Part shown: piece after piece, positions 5,392 through 9,877 of the stretch
How the letters are laid out: each line of letters begins with the position of its first letter
Numbering within the stretch: position 1 is the first letter of the stretch
Origin: an uncultured Lachnospiraceae bacterium
GTDB taxonomy: Bacteria > Bacillota > Clostridia > Lachnospirales > Lachnospiraceae
NCBI GenBank assembly: GCA_910585995.1
Contig: CAJUGG010000014.1
Location: 1-9,877, forward strand
DNA length: 9,877 bases
Direction of reading: 5' to 3'
Translations under genes and position numbers: made by a program
The notes under the pieces: generated by a model
Seen by the model: only the letters and a program-made list of their open reading frames with translations
Told to the model about the DNA's origin: nothing
The model's database searches: none

Positions 5392-6597
5392 TCAAATCTT
5401 GATCTCGGCTGATACGACTGCCTCTTGCTCTGCCGCTTCCCGGTCCAGTATCCCATCTGCCTGCAGATCATCCTCTGCATCCACAAAGACATAGATATAG
5501 AGAGTCTCTAGCTCTTTTCCATCCACCGCAAAGGTAGTGATCCCAGTAGTGGTGGACATGTCTCCAAAGGCCAGCAGTTCTCCGTCCTGGTTGCAGATCA
5601 CAGTCTCACAAGGCTGCACGGTGGGTTGATTTAACATGGCTAAAAATTCTTCATAGCTGAGTTCTTCCTCTTCTTCTCCTTCTGACAGTCCCAATTTTGC
5701 CTCATAATCCTCACGCGAAAAATCTTTTTCCACTGTATTCACAGGCGCTTTTACATAAGCTACCACCTGATAAGGAGAGATCCGCACGTTCTCAATCGTA
5801 TATCCATTGCTTTCTTTATTGACTGCAATCTCCTGCACCGATTCCTGATCCACCGAAAATGGCACCGTAACACTCCACCGCCCCTCTGTCAGGAAATCCT
5901 CTGCGATCTCTTCCTTAGACAATTCCTCCTTGCTATCCCATCCAATGCCGGAAAGCTGAAGTTCTAAGACTCCTTGTTCTCCCTCCCAGTCATGGAGATC
6001 AAATTTTACCATTCCTACAAATGTATGGTCATCCACAACACTTCCTTCGATCGCATCTGCAATGAGTGGATGTGCCGACTCTTCTCCCTGAAGCTTCCAT
6101 TCTCCCCTTAGATACATCCCATTCGCGGTCCCATCCTTGCCAGACAGCGTATGCGTTGTCATATTCTGTAAACCTCCCTGCTCTGCTTCGATCTGTGCTG
6201 TCAAAAAGATGGATAATCCGTCACAGTAGACTTCTGATGCGGTCACAGTCATCCCAGCATCTGTCACAGAGATCTTCTCTTTCCCTTCTTCTCCAAACAA
6301 ATGTTCTGACTCTTCGCTGTAATTTCCCGAAAACGGCACCGACTGCTCCACTCTTGCAAAGATATTTCCCAATAGCGGAATCTTGGCTGCAAGGGCAGGA
6401 TTGCTGTAACAAAATGTTCCGCCTGCAATCACAGCCACCGAAGCAGCCGCCGCTGCTTTTACCTGCCACATGCTCCGAACGCTTTTTTTCTTAGAAGCTG
6501 GCAGATGAGCAAATACTTCTTCCATCCTTGCCAACACACACTCCGGCACTTCCTGATCCTGTCTTAATCCATGCATTACTTCTTCCAAACGACTCAT
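5392..6597 (-). CDS. DUF4179-type membrane protein, probable anti-sigma factor of module B, 401 aa
   Basis: This protein probably holds the adjacent ECF sigma factor at the membrane. It has a cytoplasmic N-terminus of about 45 residues, one transmembrane helix (about 46-64, VKAAAAASVAVIAGGTFCYS), then the stretch NPALAAKIPLLGNIFARVE (66-84) typical of the start of DUF4179, followed by a large extracytoplasmic beta-rich domain. An acidic run (EGEEEEELSYEE) lies in the C-terminal half. ATG 6597 is chosen because AAAGGAG (6610-6604) lies 6 nt upstream and it begins 19 nt after the sigma stop. A longer frame up to 6777 runs inside the sigma gene and is not credible. No zinc finger is seen, so if it is an anti-sigma it is of a different class from the module A protein. 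The family is recognised by pattern; the anti-sigma role is inferred from context. Confidence 0.87.
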   Translation of the reverse strand: MSRLEEVMHGLRQDQEVPECVLARMEEVFAHLPASKKKSVRSMWQVKAAAAASVAVIAGGTFCYSNPALAAKIPLLGNIFARVEQSVPFSGNYSEESEHLFGEEGKEKISVTDAGMTVTASEVYCDGLSIFLTAQIEAEQGGLQNMTTHTLSGKDGTANGMYLRGEWKLQGEESAHPLIADAIEGSVVDDHTFVGMVKFDLHDWEGEQGVLELQLSGIGWDSKEELSKEEIAEDFLTEGRWSVTVPFSVDQESVQEIAVNKESNGYTIENVRISPYQVVAYVKAPVNTVEKDFSREDYEAKLGLSEGEEEEELSYEEFLAMLNQPTVQPCETVICNQDGELLAFGDMSTTTGITTFAVDGKELETLYIYVFVDAEDDLQADGILDREAAEQEAVVSAEIKI

Positions 6598-6616
6598 AAA
6601 AATCTCCTTTCCTGAC

Positions 6617-7138
6617 TCATACAATCTGTCTGATCCTGGATGGCTGCTTCTGATATTGCTGCTCCATCTTCTTTCTGGCTGCGGATAACCTTGTACTGAC
6701 GGTATTCTCGCTGATCTGAAGGATCTCGGCAATCTCCCGGATCTTAAATCCTTCCACATAATACAGCATGACAACAATCCGATATTTTTCTTCGAGACCT
6801 TTCAGGAATTCCTGCCACTCAACGGTTGCATACTGCTCTTCCACCTTTCCTGACTCCGGCAGAGTTTCCTTTGTTATCATCTTCTCCCGCTGTCTGTAGA
6901 TCCCGTTGCAGTGATTGATCAAGATCCGTATCATCCATGTCTTGAAATATCGTTCTTTTTTTAACGTACCTATCTTTGCCCAGCAAGTAAGAATGGTCTC
7001 CTGTATGGCATCCGCCACATCCTCATCATTTTCCAGGATCGCCTTTGCCACTTTATACATACTGACGGTATGCATCCGTATCAATTCCACAAAAGCGTCC
7101 TGATCCTGTCTTTTTGCTCTTTGAACCAAATTGTCCAC
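6617..7138 (-). CDS. ECF-type RNA polymerase sigma factor (module B), 173 aa
   Basis: This is a group IV sigma-70 factor. Region 2 lies at about residues 10-80, with DVADAIQETILTCWAKI and FKTWMIRILINHCNGIYR matching the conserved helices. Region 4 lies at about 110-160, with YRIVVMLYYVEGFKIREIAE followed by ILQISENTVSTRLSAARKKM as the helix-turn-helix. The start is GTG 7138, with AAAGGAG (7150-7144) 5 nt upstream. The next gene, the DUF4179 protein, begins 19 nt after its stop, giving a two-gene operon typical of sigma/anti-sigma pairs. It differs clearly in sequence from the sigma factor of module A, so it is not a recent duplicate. Its signal and regulon are unknown. Confidence 0.93.
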   Translation of the reverse strand: MDNLVQRAKRQDQDAFVELIRMHTVSMYKVAKAILENDEDVADAIQETILTCWAKIGTLKKERYFKTWMIRILINHCNGIYRQREKMITKETLPESGKVEEQYATVEWQEFLKGLEEKYRIVVMLYYVEGFKIREIAEILQISENTVSTRLSAARKKMEQQYQKQPSRIRQIV

Positions 7139-7235
7139 AGGTGCTCCTTTCCAAGAGTTATTACCTCTCTTTTTTCTTTACACCTATTAGATCCTTTAGA
7201 AGAAGATTTTCTTTTATCAAAATATGGGAATCACA
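7139..7235 (-). promoter_or_regulatory. Leader/promoter region of sigma module B, no box assigned
   Basis: This A/T-rich stretch between the leuS terminator and the sigma gene must hold the module B promoter unless leuS reads through. I see no sigma-A pair with proper spacing: TTGATA occurs near 7217, but 17-18 nt later there is no TATAAT-like box. No TGTAAC/CG pair like that of module A is present either. The most distinctive sequence is CTAAAGGATCTAATAGGTG (about 7199-7181), which could be the sigma B target or an operator. Only the ribosome binding site AAAGGAG (7150-7144) is clear. Confidence 0.4.
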
Positions 7236-7294
7236 CAACAAAACTCCCGGCTCTGATAAATCATACTTTTCGCTGCATTTATCAAAACCAGGAG
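7236..7294 (-). terminator. Rho-independent terminator of leuS
   Basis: On the minus strand CTCCTGG (7294-7288) pairs with CCGGGAG (7250-7244), and TGATAAAT (7284-7277) pairs perfectly with ATTTATCA (7261-7254). The helices stack across a 3x3 internal loop and close a 15-nt loop. TTTTGTTGTG follows immediately. It lies about 35 nt after the leuS stop codon and before the module B sigma gene, so it separates the two units. Confidence 0.7.
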
Positions 7295-7329
7295 CTGTAG
7301 TTCAGTTCAAATATTTTGCTCTTTCGCAC

Positions 7330-9732
7330 TTATTTTACCACAAAATTCACCACGCGGTTGGGTACATAGATCTCTTTGACAAACGTCTTGCCCTCTGTCA
7401 GAGAGGCGATCCGTTCGTCTGCTTTTGCGATGGCAAAGACTTCTTCTTTTTCCGCCCCGGTCGGGATCACGACTGTACCGCGGAGCTTTCCGTTGATCTG
7501 TACACCAATCTCTGTCTGTGCTTCGATGGTCTTGCTCTCCTCATAGGCCGGCCATGGCTGTACAGACAAAAAGTCCTTTCCGCCTGTCACTTCCCAGATC
7601 TCCTCGCATACATGAGGCGCGAACGGACAGAGCAGCTTGGCAAAGATCTGCACTTGCTCTTTGCTGACTTTACCAAGCGCATAGATCTCATTGGTCAACG
7701 TCATCAGCGCTGCGATGGCGGTGTTGAATTTCATCTCTTCAATATCAGAAGACACCTTTTTTATGGTCTTATGGAAAGGCGTCTCTAATTTCTGCGTATC
7801 CGCATCCTCAGATATCATGTCTGTAAATCCGGACACTCTCTCTAAGAAACGCTTGCAGCCTTTGACTGCATTGTCATTCCAAGGAGTTGCCGCGCCATAA
7901 TCACCCATAAACAGAACGTATGTTCTGAGTGTATCTGCGCCATAGTCTTTTACAATATCCAAAGGATCCACCACATTTCCCTTGGATTTACTCATCTTAT
8001 CCCCGTCCGGCCCCAGGATCAGGCCCTGGATCGAGCGCTTTGCATAGGGTTCTGGTGTATTGACCACGCCGATATCATACAGGAAATGATGCCAGAACCT
8101 GGAATAGATCACATGTCTGGTCACATGCTCCATCCCGCCATTATACCAGTCAACCGGCATCCAGTATTTTAATTTCTCCGGGTCGGCTAACGCTTCGTGA
8201 TTGTGCGGATCGATATATCTTAAGAAATACCAGGAAGACCCTGCCCACTGCGGCATGGTATCGGTCTCACGTCTGGCAGGTCTTTTACACTTAGGACAAG
8301 TACAGTTGACAAAAGATTCAATCTTTGCCAGCGGAGATTCTCCCTCGGTTCCCGGCTCAAAATTCTCTACTTTTGGCAGGCGAAGCGGCAGCTCCTCATA
8401 GGGAACCGGCACAATTCCACAGTTTTCGCAGTGTATAATCGGGATGGGTTCTCCCCAATATCTCTGACGGTTAAACGCCCAGTCTTTCATCTTGAACTGT
8501 ACACCGGCATGTCCCACGCCCAGTCTCTCAATCTCTTCCAACATCCGAGCGATGGAATCTTTCTTATTGGTATATCCATTCAGGAAACCAGAGTTCACCA
8601 TCTCTCCGTCACCGCTGTAGGCTTCCACTGAGATATCTCCGCCTTTGATAACTTCAATGATCTCTGCTCCAAATTTTTTCGCAAACTCATAGTCACGCTG
8701 GTCATGCGCCGGCACAGCCATGATGGCGCCTGTACCATATCCCATCATAACATAATCGGCGATGAATACCGGAATCTTGCCGCCTGTGATGGGATTGACT
8801 GCTTCGATGCCTTCGATCTTGACACCCGTCTTGTCCTTTACCAATTGGGTGCGCTCAAATTCGGTCTTTTTCGCACACTCTGCGCGATAAGCCTCGATGG
8901 CCGGCATATTGCCGATCCGGTCCGCATATTTATCAATCAGTGGATGCTCTGGTGCGATTACCATAAAGGTTACGCCAAATAACGTATCAGGTCTGGTGGT
9001 ATAGATCTCCATAACCTCGTCTAATCCATCCAACGTAAAATTCACAAAAGCGCCCGTGGATTTTCCGATCCAGTTCACCTGCTGCTGCTTCACATTGGCA
9101 GGGTAGTCCACATGATCCAACCCTTCCAACAGCTTATCTGCATACTCCGTAATCTTCAGATACCATACATCTTTGGATTTCTGGATCACATCGCTGTGGC
9201 AAATATCACATTTTCCACCTTGGCTGTCTTCATTGGAAAGCACGACTTTACAGGACGGACAGTAGTTGACCAGAGCCTTATTGCGGAACACCAGGCCCTT
9301 CTCAAACAATTTCAAAAAGATCCACTGGGTCCATTTGTAATAATCTTCATCTGTGGTGTCAATGACACGGTCCCAGTCAAAAGAAAAACCGACTTTTCTT
9401 AGCTGCTCGGTAAATTTGGCGATGTTGTCATCGGTGATCTTCCGCGGATGCGTGCCTGTCTTGATGGCATAGTTCTCGGTCGGAAGTCCAAAAGCGTCAA
9501 ATCCAATCGGAAATAACACATTATAGCCTTCCATCCTGCGCTTTCTGGAGATTACCTCCAGGCTGGAATAAGCCTTGATATGACCCACATGCATACCAGC
9601 GCCACTTGGATAAGGAAATTCCACTAAGCCGTAGAACTTAGGCTTGTCACTGCCGTCAACCGCCTTAAAGATACCGGCCTTCTCCCACTTCTGCTGCCAT
9701 TTCTCCTCTATTTTACGGAAATTATGTTTCAT
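7330..9732 (-). CDS. leuS: Leucyl-tRNA synthetase, 800 aa
   Basis: This cytoplasmic class I synthetase charges tRNA-Leu with leucine using ATP. The HIGH motif is HVGH (48-51) and the second signature is KMSKS (579-583). The CP1 editing domain carries TTRPDTLFG (about 244-252) and GYGTGAIMAVPAHDQRD (about 330-346), whose Thr-rich and Asp parts remove misacylated amino acids. Zinc-binding cysteines are Cys158/161 with Cys175/178, and a second set Cys435/438 with cysteines near 477-482. The C-terminus ends VPNRVVNFVVK, as usual. Length is typical of Firmicute enzymes. ATG 9732 is chosen because AGGAGG (9747-9742) lies 9 nt upstream and the protein begins MKHNFRKIEEKWQ like its relatives; extending the frame to GTG 9777 would run into the leader hairpin. 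It has a structured leader and its own terminator, so it is probably a single-gene unit. Confidence 0.98.
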   Translation of the reverse strand: MKHNFRKIEEKWQQKWEKAGIFKAVDGSDKPKFYGLVEFPYPSGAGMHVGHIKAYSSLEVISRKRRMEGYNVLFPIGFDAFGLPTENYAIKTGTHPRKITDDNIAKFTEQLRKVGFSFDWDRVIDTTDEDYYKWTQWIFLKLFEKGLVFRNKALVNYCPSCKVVLSNEDSQGGKCDICHSDVIQKSKDVWYLKITEYADKLLEGLDHVDYPANVKQQQVNWIGKSTGAFVNFTLDGLDEVMEIYTTRPDTLFGVTFMVIAPEHPLIDKYADRIGNMPAIEAYRAECAKKTEFERTQLVKDKTGVKIEGIEAVNPITGGKIPVFIADYVMMGYGTGAIMAVPAHDQRDYEFAKKFGAEIIEVIKGGDISVEAYSGDGEMVNSGFLNGYTNKKDSIARMLEEIERLGVGHAGVQFKMKDWAFNRQRYWGEPIPIIHCENCGIVPVPYEELPLRLPKVENFEPGTEGESPLAKIESFVNCTCPKCKRPARRETDTMPQWAGSSWYFLRYIDPHNHEALADPEKLKYWMPVDWYNGGMEHVTRHVIYSRFWHHFLYDIGVVNTPEPYAKRSIQGLILGPDGDKMSKSKGNVVDPLDIVKDYGADTLRTYVLFMGDYGAATPWNDNAVKGCKRFLERVSGFTDMISEDADTQKLETPFHKTIKKVSSDIEEMKFNTAIAALMTLTNEIYALGKVSKEQVQIFAKLLCPFAPHVCEEIWEVTGGKDFLSVQPWPAYEESKTIEAQTEIGVQINGKLRGTVVIPTGAEKEEVFAIAKADERIASLTEGKTFVKEIYVPNRVVNFVVK

Positions 9733-9742
9733 CTCACACGTC

Positions 9743-9756
9743 CTCCTATTAAAGTT
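9743..9756 (-). promoter_or_regulatory. leuS ribosome binding site with AACTTTAAT leader motif
   Basis: The minus strand reads AACTTTAATAGGAG, continuing to GGA and then 8 nt to ATG 9732. It fixes the leuS start and shares the AACT-(A/T)-rich-GGAG pattern with two genes of ECF module A. Confidence 0.75.
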
Positions 9757-9866
9757 CCGCAGAGTTCTTCCCAGCACATCCCTTGCCAGAGGTGTTCCCG
9801 TCCCCCTCTGGCGGCCGGCAACTCCTCTGCGTGCTGTACAGAACTCTGCTGTTTAAAGTTCCGCAG
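9749..9866 (-). repeat. Pair of 14-nt direct repeats flanking the leuS leader hairpin
   Basis: TTAAAGTTCCGCAG (plus strand) occurs at 9749-9762 and again, identical, at 9853-9866, 104 nt apart. Read in the direction of leuS this is CTGCGGAACTTTAA. The downstream copy runs into the ribosome binding site; the upstream copy continues differently. The hairpin at 9759-9849 fills the space between them. Confidence 0.75.
9759..9849 (-). promoter_or_regulatory. Nested leader hairpin upstream of leuS
   Basis: Plus-strand GCAGAGTTCT (9759-9768) pairs with AGAACTCTGC (9840-9849) over 10 bp. After a symmetrical 3x3 loop CAGCAC (9772-9777) pairs with GTGCTG (9831-9836) in the same register. Farther in, GCCAGAGG (9785-9792) pairs with CCTCTGGC (9805-9812) around a 12-nt loop, leaving an 18-nt bulge on one side. 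No U tract follows in the leuS direction, and the T-box core TGGTACCGCGG is not present in the visible part. The structure ends 12-17 nt from the ribosome binding site, so it could affect translation or mRNA stability. The rest of the leader lies beyond the window. Confidence 0.65.
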
Positions 9867-9877
9867 GTGTCCTACCA

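Noticed and set aside
4884..5402. 172-codon plus-strand frame opposite the module A sigma gene
   Set aside because: Shadow of the sigma gene with no ribosome binding site or recognisable domain; the minus frame has clear sigma regions 2 and 4.
5392..6777. Longer 461-residue version of the DUF4179 protein
   Set aside because: The extra 60 residues lie inside the module B sigma gene in another frame. ATG 6597 has an ideal ribosome binding site.
7330..9777. Longer 815-residue LeuRS starting at GTG 9777
   Set aside because: The added 15 codons run through the ribosome binding site and leader hairpin; the family N-terminus begins at ATG 9732.
9733..9877. T-box riboswitch upstream of leuS
   Set aside because: The leuS context made this attractive, but the conserved TGGTACCGCGG core and a U-tailed terminator are absent from the visible leader; TGGTAGGACACC at the edge is not a match. 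It may exist beyond the window.
1..9877. CRISPR array, tRNA or rRNA genes
   Set aside because: I saw no regularly spaced repeats of 25-40 nt and no cloverleaf or rRNA-like sequence on either strand.

Overview
The window looks like chromosome from a low-to-moderate GC Firmicute, most likely a gut clostridium of the Lachnospiraceae type. That placement is inferred from strong AGGAGG-type ribosome binding sites, the mix of ATG and GTG starts, an 800-residue bacterial LeuRS, a second EF-G-like GTPase, and two ECF sigma factors paired with a DUF4179-type protein and a zinc-finger anti-sigma factor. All seven credible genes lie on the minus strand, so the window reads from right to left.

Right to left the layout is as follows. 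(1) 9877-9733 is the leader of leuS: a strong nested hairpin flanked by two 14-nt direct repeats, the inner one running into the leuS ribosome binding site. (2) leuS (9732-7330) is followed by an intrinsic terminator. (3) ECF module B is a sigma factor (7138-6617) and a DUF4179-type membrane protein, the probable anti-sigma (6597-5392). (4) ECF module A has its own ECF-like promoter, then a sigma factor (5319-4822), a zinc-finger anti-sigma factor (to 3923) and a small four-helix membrane protein with MotA/TolQ/ExbB-like appearance (3891-3445). No terminator is visible between modules B and A. (5) A textbook vegetative promoter (3405-3377) drives an EF-G-like GTPase (3283-1211). (6) A 206-bp near-perfect inverted repeat (992-1197) starts 13 nt after that gene's stop codon. 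(7) The N-terminal 308 codons of a ClC-type anion transporter start at GTG 926 and run off the left edge. This gene has no in-frame ATG near its start and very G/T-rich codons, so it is easily missed.

The two ECF modules are the functional centre: each would release its sigma factor when a membrane-held inhibitor senses an envelope signal, and their tandem order would allow a cascade. The flanking genes (leuS, EF-G-like, ClC) are housekeeping or accessory. The least-explained material is non-coding: the 206-bp inverted repeat, whose base-pair substitutions favour folding of a plus-strand RNA, and a related leader motif that precedes the ribosome binding site of three of the seven genes. I found no CRISPR array, rRNA, tRNA, transposase or phage gene.
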